From NCBI GenBank assembly GCA_029263555.1, contig JAJUFW010000231.1, positions 1 through 5,426 of the forward strand: a stretch of 5,426 nt of DNA, given 5' to 3'. The notes under the pieces are model-generated. The model did no database searches. It had not been told where the DNA came from and saw only the letters and a list, made by a program, of their open reading frames with translations. The DNA is from Alphaproteobacteria bacterium (GTDB lineage: Bacteria; Pseudomonadota; Alphaproteobacteria; DSM-16000; Inquilinaceae). A program made the position numbers and the translations under genes. Shown piece by piece: positions 1 through 5,426 of the stretch (position 1 is its first letter; the number at the start of each line of letters is the position of its first letter).

Positions 1-1
1 G

Positions 2-142
2 GGCAAGGTCAGCGCCGACTGGGTTCTCATCGATGCCGGGGACGTGATCGTCCATCTGTTCCGGCCGGAAGTCCGCGCCTTCTACAACATCGAGAAGATG
101 TGGGGCGTGGAAGGACCGGCCGCGGCGGTCAGCACCGCCTGA
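2..142 (+). CDS. rsfS: Ribosomal silencing factor RsfS, C-terminal end (partial)
   Basis: This is the last 46 residues of a protein whose start lies left of the window; the reading frame is open from base 2 to the TGA at 140-142. The peptide contains DWVLIDAGDVIVHLF followed by RPEVRAFYNIEKMW, the typical end of the RsfS/YbeB/Iojap family. In that family, RsfS binds ribosomal protein uL14 (RplN) on the 50S subunit and blocks joining to the 30S subunit when nutrients are short. A short Ala-rich tail (GVEGPAAAVSTA) follows the conserved Trp and is probably not part of the fold. The next gene, rlmH, begins 25 bases downstream on the same strand. This rsfS-rlmH order is common in bacteria and both genes concern the large subunit, so co-transcription is likely. 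The family call is strong despite the truncation because the end motif is distinctive. Confidence 0.9.
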   Translation, partial: GKVSADWVLIDAGDVIVHLFRPEVRAFYNIEKMWGVEGPAAAVSTA

Positions 143-167
143 CGGTTCCGGCAGGACCGGGGAACGG

Positions 168-626
168 ATGCGGCTCTGGCTTGCCGCGGTCGGACGCCTG
201 CGCGGCGGACCGATCCGCGAACTGGTCGAGGATTATGCCGGCCGGTCCCCCTGGCCCTTCGCGCTGCGGGAGGTCGAGGTCAGGAAGCGCCTGTCCGGCG
301 ACGCGCTGAAGCGCGCCGAGGCGGAGCTGCTTCTGGACGCGATCCCCGCCGGCGCCACGGTCGTCGCCCTGGACGAAAGAGGGCGCGACCTGACCAGCGA
401 GGATTTCGCCGCCCGGATCGGGGCCTGGCGGGACGCCGGCGTCCAGGACCTGGCCTTCCTGATCGGCGGCGCCGACGGTCATGGCGAGCCGGTCCGGCAA
501 CGGGCGGACCTGACGCTCGCCTTCGGCCGGATGACGTGGCCGCACATGCTGGTCCGCGCCATGCTGGCCGAGCAGATCTATCGCGCCCAGACGATCCTGA
601 GCGGCCACCCCTATCATCGCGCCTGA
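168..626 (+). CDS. rlmH: 23S rRNA (pseudouridine1915-N3)-methyltransferase RlmH
   Basis: This is a 152-residue SPOUT-class methyltransferase, the usual length for RlmH. The family uses S-adenosylmethionine to methylate N3 of pseudouridine 1915 in helix 69 of 23S rRNA, acting on assembled 70S ribosomes in the cytoplasm. Visible family signatures are the N-terminal strand MRLWLAAVGRL, LDERGRDLTSEDFA near residues 68-81, the glycine-rich SAM-binding knot loop FLIGGADGHG at 97-106, TWPHMLVRAMLAEQIYRA at 123-140, and the C-terminal HPYHR at 147-151, which helps bind RNA in the family. The ATG at 168 is supported by the conserved N-terminus and a weak GGGGA at 159-163 upstream. The gene lies 25 bases after rsfS and 95 bases before gpmI. 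No expected motif is missing. Confidence 0.96.
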   Translation: MRLWLAAVGRLRGGPIRELVEDYAGRSPWPFALREVEVRKRLSGDALKRAEAELLLDAIPAGATVVALDERGRDLTSEDFAARIGAWRDAGVQDLAFLIGGADGHGEPVRQRADLTLAFGRMTWPHMLVRAMLAEQIYRAQTILSGHPYHRA

Positions 627-684
627 CCTTCCGCGACATGGGCGGTCCCCGACGGAGCCGCTACCTCAAGGCCGCCGGATCGCC

Positions 685-690
685 TATATA
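685..690 (+). promoter_or_regulatory. Possible -10 element upstream of gpmI
   Basis: TATATA at 685-690 is the only AT-rich patch in the 95-base gap between rlmH and gpmI, and it stands out in this GC-rich sequence. Initiation from it would start near base 697 and leave a leader of about 25 bases. I see no convincing -35 box (TTGAC-like) about 17 bases upstream, around 662-667. This is therefore a candidate only. gpmI may simply be read through from rsfS-rlmH. Confidence 0.28.
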
Positions 691-704
691 CCGGGACGGA
701 CCGA

Positions 705-710
705 AGAGGA
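705..710 (+). promoter_or_regulatory. Likely ribosome binding site for gpmI
   Basis: AGAGGA at 705-710 is purine-rich and lies 11 bases before the ATG at 722, slightly farther than usual. It is the best Shine-Dalgarno-like match nearby. It supports the ATG at 722 over the in-frame ATG at 638, which would add 28 residues lacking any resemblance to the family. Confidence 0.5.
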
Positions 711-721
711 TATCCAGCGAC

Positions 722-2284
722 ATGACCGACAAGAAGACGCCCCCGCGCCCCGTTGTCCTTTGCGTGCTGGACGGCTGGGGCTGGCGCGAGGATCCCGCCG
801 ACAACGCCGTGGTCCAGGCGGCGACCCCGAATTTCGACCGGCTGTGGGCGACCTGCCCCCGCGCCTTCCTCCGCGCAAGCCAGGAGGATGTGGGCCTGCC
901 CCGGGGCCAGATCGGCAATTCCGAGGTCGGCCACATGAACCTGGGCGCCGGCCGGGTCGTGCTGCAGGATCTCCTGAAGGTCGACAAGGCGGTCGCGGAC
1001 GGCGAGCTTGCCCGCTGCGAGGCGCTTCGGAACCACATCGCCCGGCTGAAGGAAACGGGCGGCACCTGCCATTTGATGGGGCTGCTGTCGCCGGGCGGCG
1101 TCCACGCCCACCAGGACCACATGGCGGCGCTGGCCGGGATCGTCGCCGGCGCGGGCGTGCCGGTCGCGATCCATGCCTTCACCGACGGCCGCGACACCCC
1201 GCCCTCCAGCGCGCTCGAAGACGTGACGGAGTTCCTCTCGCGGATCGACGGCACGGGCGCGCGCATCGCGACCGTGGACGGACGCTACTACGCTATGGAC
1301 CGCGACAACCGCTGGGAGCGGGTGGAGCTGGCCTACCGGGCGGTGGTCGGCGCCAAGGGCGAGACCGCGCCGGATCCCCTGTCCGCGATCCGGGCCGCCT
1401 ATGACGCCGGCATCACGGACGAGTTCATCCGGCCGACCGTGATCGGGGACTATGCCGGGATGCGGGACGGCGACGGCGTGCTCTTCACCAATTTCCGCGC
1501 CGACCGGGCCCGCCAGATCTTGACGGCGATCCTGGACCCGGACTTCACCGCCTTCGAACGGCCCCCGCTCCGGATCGCCGACGCCTGCGGCATGGTGGAG
1601 TATTCCGAGCGGCTGAACACGTTCATGAGCGCGATCTTCCCGCCCAAGTCCCTGACCAAGGTGCTGGGCGAGGTGGTGGCCGAGCGCGGGCTGACCCAGC
1701 TCCGCATCGCCGAGACGGAGAAATATCCCCACGTCACCTTCTTCCTCAACGGCGGCGAGGAACACCAATTTCCGGGCGAGGACCGCATCATGGTGCCGAG
1801 CCCGAAGGTCGCGACCTACGACCTGCAGCCCGAGATGTCGGCCCCCGAGGTCGGCCGCCGGCTGGTCGAGGCCGTGGACAGCGGCAAATACGACCTGATC
1901 GTCGTCAACTTCGCGAATCCCGACATGGTCGGGCACACCGGCAGCCTGCCGGCCGCCATCAAGGCCTGCGAGACGGTCGATGCGTGCCTGGGCGACCTGG
2001 ACGCGGCGGTCCGCCGGCAGGGCGGCGCGATGATCGTGACGGCCGACCACGGCAATTGCGAGATGATGCGCGATCCGGAAACGGGCGGCCCCCACACCGC
2101 CCATACCCTGAACCCCGTGCCCGTCGTCCTGGTCGGCGGGCCCGAAGGGGCCAGCCTCAAGGACGGGCGGCTCGCCGACATCGCGCCGACGCTCCTGGAA
2201 CTCATGGGCATCGAGCAGCCGGCGGAAATGACCGGGCACAGCCTGATCGAGCCGTCCCAGCCGGCCCGGCGCGCCGCCGGATAG
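722..2284 (+). CDS. gpmI: 2,3-bisphosphoglycerate-independent phosphoglycerate mutase
   Basis: This 520-residue enzyme interconverts 3-phosphoglycerate and 2-phosphoglycerate in glycolysis and gluconeogenesis through a phosphoserine intermediate, using two metal ions (usually Mn2+). The length fits the family (about 510). The start at 722 places the conserved VVLCVLDGWG ten residues in. Key residues are all present: metal ligand D17; nucleophile S67 in GQIGNSEVGH; H128; DGRD at 155-158; R188 and R194; the substrate-binding NFRADR at 257-262 (R259, R262); K334 in ETEKYPHVTFF; D401 and H405 in NPDMVGHTG; D442 and H443 in TADHGN; and H461 in HTAHT. The order is the alkaline-phosphatase-like phosphatase domain, split around the inserted phosphotransferase domain (roughly residues 80-305). 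It appears fully active. The TAG stop at 2282-2284 is followed after one codon by the envC start, so the two are probably translationally coupled. This matches the gpmI-envC linkage in enterobacteria. An upstream extension of the frame to 536 overlaps rlmH and was rejected. Confidence 0.98.
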   Translation: MTDKKTPPRPVVLCVLDGWGWREDPADNAVVQAATPNFDRLWATCPRAFLRASQEDVGLPRGQIGNSEVGHMNLGAGRVVLQDLLKVDKAVADGELARCEALRNHIARLKETGGTCHLMGLLSPGGVHAHQDHMAALAGIVAGAGVPVAIHAFTDGRDTPPSSALEDVTEFLSRIDGTGARIATVDGRYYAMDRDNRWERVELAYRAVVGAKGETAPDPLSAIRAAYDAGITDEFIRPTVIGDYAGMRDGDGVLFTNFRADRARQILTAILDPDFTAFERPPLRIADACGMVEYSERLNTFMSAIFPPKSLTKVLGEVVAERGLTQLRIAETEKYPHVTFFLNGGEEHQFPGEDRIMVPSPKVATYDLQPEMSAPEVGRRLVEAVDSGKYDLIVVNFANPDMVGHTGSLPAAIKACETVDACLGDLDAAVRRQGGAMIVTADHGNCEMMRDPETGGPHTAHTLNPVPVVLVGGPEGASLKDGRLADIAPTLLELMGIEQPAEMTGHSLIEPSQPARRAAG

Positions 2285-2287
2285 AAC

Positions 2288-3556
2288 TTGGACCCGCGTC
2301 CGGCCGCGCTCTGCCTCGCCGCCCTGCTGGCAGCCGGTCTTCCGGCCGCCGCGGGAGCCCAGGGCACGGCCGATCCGGGCGCGGATCTGCAGCGGCTGGA
2401 GGGCGAGATCGACGAGGCTCGCCGGCGGCAGGCGGAGCTGGATGCCCGGGCCGCCGAGGTGGCGACGGAGCTTGAGGTCCTGCGCCAGCGGTCGATCGAG
2501 GCGGCCGGGAAGATCGTCGTCCAGCAGATCGCCCTCGGCGACCTGGAAACCCGGCTTCTCGAGCTCGAAACCGACGTCGCCGCCAGGGAGCAGAGCCTGA
2601 CCGAGAAGCGCGAGCGGGTGGCCCGGCTGATCGGCGGGCTCACCCGCCTGGCCAGGACGCCGGCCGAGGCGATGATCGTCCGGCCCGAAAGGCCGGTCGA
2701 TGCGCTGAGGGCCTCGCGCCTCCTGCGAGCGGCCATTCCGGCGATCGAGGACGAGGCCGAGGCGCTGCGCGCCGAGCTTCAGGACCTGGCGCGCCGCCGC
2801 GCCGACCTCCTCAGCCAGCGCGACGCGGCCGAGGCGGCCCGCCGCCAGCTCAATGCGGACATCGCCACGCTTGGCGGCATCATGGAGGAACGGGAGGCCT
2901 TGCTCGGCCGCACCGAACCCGAGCGGGAGGCCGAGGCGCGGCGGGCCGCCGCCCTTGCGGCCGAAGCGTCCGGCATCCGCGACCTGATCGAGCGCCTGGA
3001 GGCCGAGCGGAGGCGCGCGGAGGCCGAGGAGGCCCGCCGGCTTGCGGCGCAGGCGGAGGAAGCCCGCCGCCGCGCGGCGGAGGAAGCCGCAAGGCGCGAG
3101 GCCGAGGCGCGCGCGGCCGCGGAGAGGCGGATCGCCGCCCTGCCCCCCGCCGCCCTGGTCGAGGGCGTCCTGATGCCGGCCAACGGGGAGATCGTCCTGC
3201 GCTACGGCCAGCGGGACCGGTTCGGCACCGCCAGCCGCGGGCTGACCCTGCGGGCGCGCCCGGCGACGCCGATCGTGGCACCGCTCGACGGAACCGTTCG
3301 CTTCGCCGGCGAGTTTCGCGGCTATGGCCGAATCTTGATCCTGGAACACGCCGGCGGCTATCATTCCATGATCTCCGGCCTGGGCAGGATCGACGCAGAG
3401 GTCGGTCAGCAGGTCCTTTCCGGTGAACCGCTCGGCTCCGTGCCGCAAAACGAGCAAGATCAGCCGTCATTGATTTACTTCGAGTTCCGGCGCAACGGCC
3501 AGCCGATCAATCCGATCGACGGCTTGACCCAGGCTCGCGAAAGAGGTCGAGGATGA
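2288..3556 (+). CDS. envC: EnvC-family murein hydrolase activator (degenerate LytM/M23 domain)
   Basis: This 422-residue periplasmic protein begins with a signal peptide (about residues 1-24, likely cut after AGA). Long coiled-coil helices follow at about 30-120 and 150-285, the last part very rich in Ala, Glu and Arg. The C-terminal LytM (peptidase M23) domain spans about 290-415. In the family, the coiled coil receives a signal from FtsEX and the LytM domain activates amidases that split septal peptidoglycan. The zinc ligands are lost: the HxGxD motif reads SRGLT at 316-320, and the HxH position reads LIYFEFRRNG at 395-404. As in E. coli EnvC, this implies an activator rather than an enzyme. 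The start is TTG at 2288, three bases after the gpmI stop; it is the only common start codon that keeps the signal peptide, and only a weak GGA (2279-2281) precedes it. The end overlaps ctpA by four bases. FtsEX partnership is inferred; other LytM-factor names are possible. Confidence 0.9.
   Translation: MDPRPAALCLAALLAAGLPAAAGAQGTADPGADLQRLEGEIDEARRRQAELDARAAEVATELEVLRQRSIEAAGKIVVQQIALGDLETRLLELETDVAAREQSLTEKRERVARLIGGLTRLARTPAEAMIVRPERPVDALRASRLLRAAIPAIEDEAEALRAELQDLARRRADLLSQRDAAEAARRQLNADIATLGGIMEEREALLGRTEPEREAEARRAAALAAEASGIRDLIERLEAERRRAEAEEARRLAAQAEEARRRAAEEAARREAEARAAAERRIAALPPAALVEGVLMPANGEIVLRYGQRDRFGTASRGLTLRARPATPIVAPLDGTVRFAGEFRGYGRILILEHAGGYHSMISGLGRIDAEVGQQVLSGEPLGSVPQNEQDQPSLIYFEFRRNGQPINPIDGLTQARERGRG
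3053..3088 (+). repeat. Short in-frame direct repeat in the EnvC coiled coil
   Basis: The 12-mer GCGGAGGAAGCC occurs at 3053-3064 and again at 3077-3088, a period of 24 bases or eight codons. It encodes repeated AEEARR-like segments (residues 246-251, 256-261 and a variant at 264-270). It reflects low-complexity helix coding and is not a mobile or regulatory repeat. Such tracts can vary in length between strains. Confidence 0.55.
3542..3546 (+). promoter_or_regulatory. Ribosome binding site for ctpA inside the envC 3' end
   Basis: AGAGG at 3542-3546 lies six bases before the ATG at 3553, with a second GAGG directly against the start codon. This is the best-placed Shine-Dalgarno sequence in the window. 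It supports the ctpA start that overlaps the envC stop (ATGA at 3553-3556). Confidence 0.7.
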
Positions 3557-4941
3557 GGAAATTCCGCTACGTCGCCCTGGCGCTGTCCGTCGCCTTCCTG
3601 TCGGCCCCGACCGCCGCGTTGGCCCAGGGCAACCGGACGCCGGCCGACGACCGGCTGGACACCTACCGCCAGCTCGACCTTTTCGGTGAGGTGTTCGAGC
3701 GCATCCGTTCGGAATATGTCGAGGAAGTCAACGACAAGGACCTGATCGAGGCGGCGATCAACGGCATGCTGACCTCGCTCGATCCCCATTCCAGCTACCT
3801 AAATGAGGACAGCTTCAGCGACATGCAGGTCCAGACCCGCGGCGCCTTCGGCGGGCTGGGCATCGAGGTCACGATGGAGAACGGGGTGGTGAAGGTCGTG
3901 TCCCCGATCGACGACACGCCGGCCTACCGCGCCGGGCTCCAGGCCGGCGACTACATCACCCATCTGAACGGCGAGCCGGTGACCGGCATGGCGCTCAACG
4001 ACGCCGTCGACCGGATGCGCGGGCCCGTGGGCAGCGAAATCACGCTGACCATCGTCCGCGGGCAGGAGGAGCCGTTCGACGTCACGCTCACCCGCGACAT
4101 CGTCCGGGTGCAGTCGGTCCGGCACGAGATCAGGGAGGATGTCGGCTACGTCCGCATCACCAGCTTCACCGAGCAGACCGCCTCCGGGCTGGAGGACGCG
4201 ATCAACGCCATCAAGTCGCAGCTGGGCGGCGACCTCAAGGGCTATGTGCTGGACCTGAGAAACAATCCGGGCGGCCTTCTGGACCAGGCGGTCGCGGTCG
4301 CGGACGCGTTCCTGGAACATGGCGAGATCGTCTCGACCCGGTCCCGCCACGAGGAGCAGTCCCAGCGCTGGAACGCCGAGGCCGGCGACCTGGCCGAGGG
4401 CCTGCCCATCGTCGTGCTGATCAACGGCGGCTCGGCCTCGGCCTCCGAAATCGTGGCGGGCGCCCTGCAGGACCACCGCCGGGCCGTGCTTCTGGGCACG
4501 CCCACCTTCGGCAAGGGTTCGGTCCAGACCATCGTCCCGCTGCCCGGGAACGGCGCCATGCGTCTGACCACCGCCCGCTACTACACGCCGAGCGGCCGGT
4601 CGATCCAGGCGCTCGGCATCTCGCCGGACATCGAGGTGCAGCCGGCCCGGATCGAGGAGATCAGCGTCAACGCCCGGCGCGAGGCGGATCTGCGCGGCGC
4701 CCTCTCCAACGACCAGAACAGGGACGGCGGGCCGACCGAGGCGACGCCCGTCCCGGGCGACACGCCCGTTCCGCCCGAAACCGGCGTGGAGGAGCCGGGC
4801 ATGCCCGGACAGCCTGCCGGGCCGGGCGCCGGAGAGAACGCAGCCGCGGCCGGCGAAGTCCCGCCCTTCGACTATCAGCTGGAAAGGGCACTGGACCTGC
4901 TGCGCGGCGTCTATCTCTTCAGCCAGAGAGCAGTAAATTAA
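3553..4941 (+). CDS. ctpA: CtpA-type C-terminal processing protease, peptidase family S41
   Basis: This is a 462-residue exported serine protease. A clear signal peptide (MRKFRYVALALSVAFLSAPTAALA) ends at about residue 24. An N-terminal helical region includes LTSLDPHSSYL (73-83). A PDZ domain covers about 98-170 (GGLGIEV, AGLQAGDYITHLNG). The protease core contains GYVLDLRNNPGG at 230-241, catalytic S296 in GSASASEIVAGALQD, and K321 and Q325 in TFGKGSVQT. The Ser-Lys spacing of 25 and Lys-Gln spacing of 4 match the Ser-Lys-Gln triad of family members such as CtpB. The PDZ domain usually gates substrate C-termini. Related CtpA and Prc proteases degrade peptidoglycan hydrolases in the periplasm, so adjacency to envC suggests a cell-wall role here, but that is inference. 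Residues about 391-438 form a Pro/Gly/Ala-rich linker before the conserved end DYQLERALDLLRGV. The ATG overlaps the envC stop, so coupling is likely. Confidence 0.96.
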   Translation: MRKFRYVALALSVAFLSAPTAALAQGNRTPADDRLDTYRQLDLFGEVFERIRSEYVEEVNDKDLIEAAINGMLTSLDPHSSYLNEDSFSDMQVQTRGAFGGLGIEVTMENGVVKVVSPIDDTPAYRAGLQAGDYITHLNGEPVTGMALNDAVDRMRGPVGSEITLTIVRGQEEPFDVTLTRDIVRVQSVRHEIREDVGYVRITSFTEQTASGLEDAINAIKSQLGGDLKGYVLDLRNNPGGLLDQAVAVADAFLEHGEIVSTRSRHEEQSQRWNAEAGDLAEGLPIVVLINGGSASASEIVAGALQDHRRAVLLGTPTFGKGSVQTIVPLPGNGAMRLTTARYYTPSGRSIQALGISPDIEVQPARIEEISVNARREADLRGALSNDQNRDGGPTEATPVPGDTPVPPETGVEEPGMPGQPAGPGAGENAAAAGEVPPFDYQLERALDLLRGVYLFSQRAVN

Positions 4942-4942
4942 C

Positions 4943-4972
4943 CACTGCCGGGCGATAAACTGCCCACGGGTG
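4943..4972 (+). other. Weak imperfect hairpin after ctpA
   Basis: CACTGCCGGGC (4943-4953) can pair with GCCCACGGGTG (4962-4972) as two four-base-pair stems (one with a T-G wobble) around a three-by-three internal loop, closed by an eight-base loop. No T-run follows, so it is not a canonical intrinsic terminator. It could slow readthrough or protect an mRNA end, or be chance in GC-rich DNA. The rest of the 77-base gap (4942-5018) shows nothing clear beyond a weak ribosome binding site. Confidence 0.2.
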
Positions 4973-5018
4973 ATTCGCCGTCCCGGATGAGGACGCGACG
5001 AAGAACGAGTGGACAGAT

Positions 5019-5426
5019 ATGGCTGACAACTATTCCCGCGGCGGGACGCGTGCAGGCGCGGACCAGGGTGCACGGAACCTTCTTGCGCTGATCGCGCTCA
5101 CGGTCGTCGCCGCGGTTGCCGGGGTGATCCTCTGGCTCGCGCTCGGCGCCGGGGAAACGATGGAGCGCCTTCAGGCCGAGGCCGACCGCCGCAGCCTGGT
5201 GGCGGAACTGGAGCTGCCGCCGGCGCCCGCGCCCCGACCCGAGGCGGCGGAGCCTGCGACGCCCGAGCCGCAGCCGGCGGATGTCGCCGACCTGGCCGAA
5301 GCCGAACCGGACCCGGCAGGCGTCCCGGAAGCGCCGGAACCCGATGAGGAGATCCCGCCGCCCCCGCCGCCGCCGGCCGGACCGGAACAGCAGGTCCCGG
5401 ACGCGCCGCCTGCGCCCGAGCCGGAA
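5019..5426 (+). CDS. Membrane-anchored Pro-rich protein, probable divergent polysaccharide deacetylase (partial)
   Basis: The frame opens with ATG at 5019 and stays open for 136 codons to the window edge, so the C-terminal part is missing. A short N-terminal segment (MADNYSRGGTRAGADQGARN) precedes one strong transmembrane helix at about residues 21-43 (LLALIALTVVAAVAGVILWLA), suggesting a type II anchor with the bulk in the periplasm. From about residue 67 the protein is a Pro/Ala/Glu-rich linker, including a run of seven prolines near residues 114-120. No catalytic domain is visible. In alphaproteobacteria the gene after ctpA is commonly a divergent polysaccharide deacetylase (DUF610, YibQ-like) with this anchor-linker-domain plan, and E. 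coli yibQ follows envC. The identity therefore comes mainly from context. A GTGGA at 5009-5013 is a weak ribosome binding site. Other Pro-rich anchored proteins, such as TonB-like or SPOR-domain proteins, remain possible. Confidence 0.65.
   Translation, partial: MADNYSRGGTRAGADQGARNLLALIALTVVAAVAGVILWLALGAGETMERLQAEADRRSLVAELELPPAPAPRPEAAEPATPEPQPADVADLAEAEPDPAGVPEAPEPDEEIPPPPPPPAGPEQQVPDAPPAPEPE

Noticed and set aside
536..721. Upstream extension of gpmI, with ATG candidates including 638
   Set aside because: The extension from 536 overlaps rlmH, and neither added segment resembles the N-terminus of the mutase family. The ATG at 722 gives the normal length and conserved beginning.
614..3457. 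A 947-codon open frame on the minus strand spanning gpmI and envC
   Set aside because: It is codon-aligned with the sense genes, so its stops correspond only to sense TTA, CTA and TCA codons, which are very rare here. gpmI and envC happen to share one frame, which lets the shadow run through both. The translation shows no domain, while the sense strand encodes two clear families.
4933..4942. AT-rich GTAAATTAAC at the ctpA end as a promoter -10 box
   Set aside because: Most of it is the last codons and stop of ctpA, and no matching -35 element lies at proper spacing.
4943..4972. Intrinsic terminator after ctpA
   Set aside because: The hairpin is interrupted and no T-run follows; the next gene begins 47 bases later on the same strand, so readthrough seems likely. 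It is kept only as a weak hairpin.
3799..5073. A 424-codon open frame on the minus strand over ctpA
   Set aside because: It has the same cause: it stops exactly where ctpA uses a rare CTA leucine codon (3799-3801). The sense strand carries a complete S41 protease.
1..5426. Mobile element, CRISPR array, tRNA, or a novel defence or biosynthetic system
   Set aside because: No long inverted or spaced direct repeats, transposase, integrase or tRNA-like fold is apparent, and all genes belong to a known conserved chromosomal neighbourhood with even base composition.

Overview
The window is a compact, all-forward stretch of GC-rich DNA from a bacterial chromosome. Third codon positions are almost always G or C. 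The gene order and protein sequences point to an alphaproteobacterium, most likely in or near the Rhodospirillales. That placement rests on conserved gene order and protein style, not on a marker gene.

Layout, left to right: the 3' end of rsfS (ribosomal silencing factor, 2-142); rlmH (23S rRNA pseudouridine methyltransferase, 168-626); a 95-base gap with the only plausible internal promoter; gpmI (cofactor-independent phosphoglycerate mutase, 722-2284); an envC-type murein hydrolase activator (2288-3556, TTG start); a ctpA-type S41 C-terminal processing protease (3553-4941, overlapping envC by ATGA); a 77-base gap; and the 5' part of a membrane-anchored protein with a long proline-rich linker (5019 to the window end). 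The last gene is probably the divergent polysaccharide deacetylase (YibQ-like) that usually follows ctpA or envC. Coding density is very high and no gene-free stretch reaches 100 bases.

Two functional blocks meet here. rsfS and rlmH act on the large ribosomal subunit in the cytoplasm. envC, ctpA and the last gene are exported or membrane-anchored and fit control of peptidoglycan hydrolysis during cell separation. gpmI, a glycolytic enzyme, sits between them and is tightly coupled to envC, an arrangement also known from the E. coli gpmI-envC-yibQ locus.

I found no mobile element, CRISPR array, RNA gene, phage gene or defence gene, and no sign of a new system. The points most worth a second look are modest: gpmI and envC lie in the same reading frame, separated by one amber stop and one sense codon; the EnvC LytM domain has lost its metal ligands; CtpA has a Pro/Gly-rich insertion before its C-terminal helix; and a partial gene with a proline-rich linker runs off the right edge.
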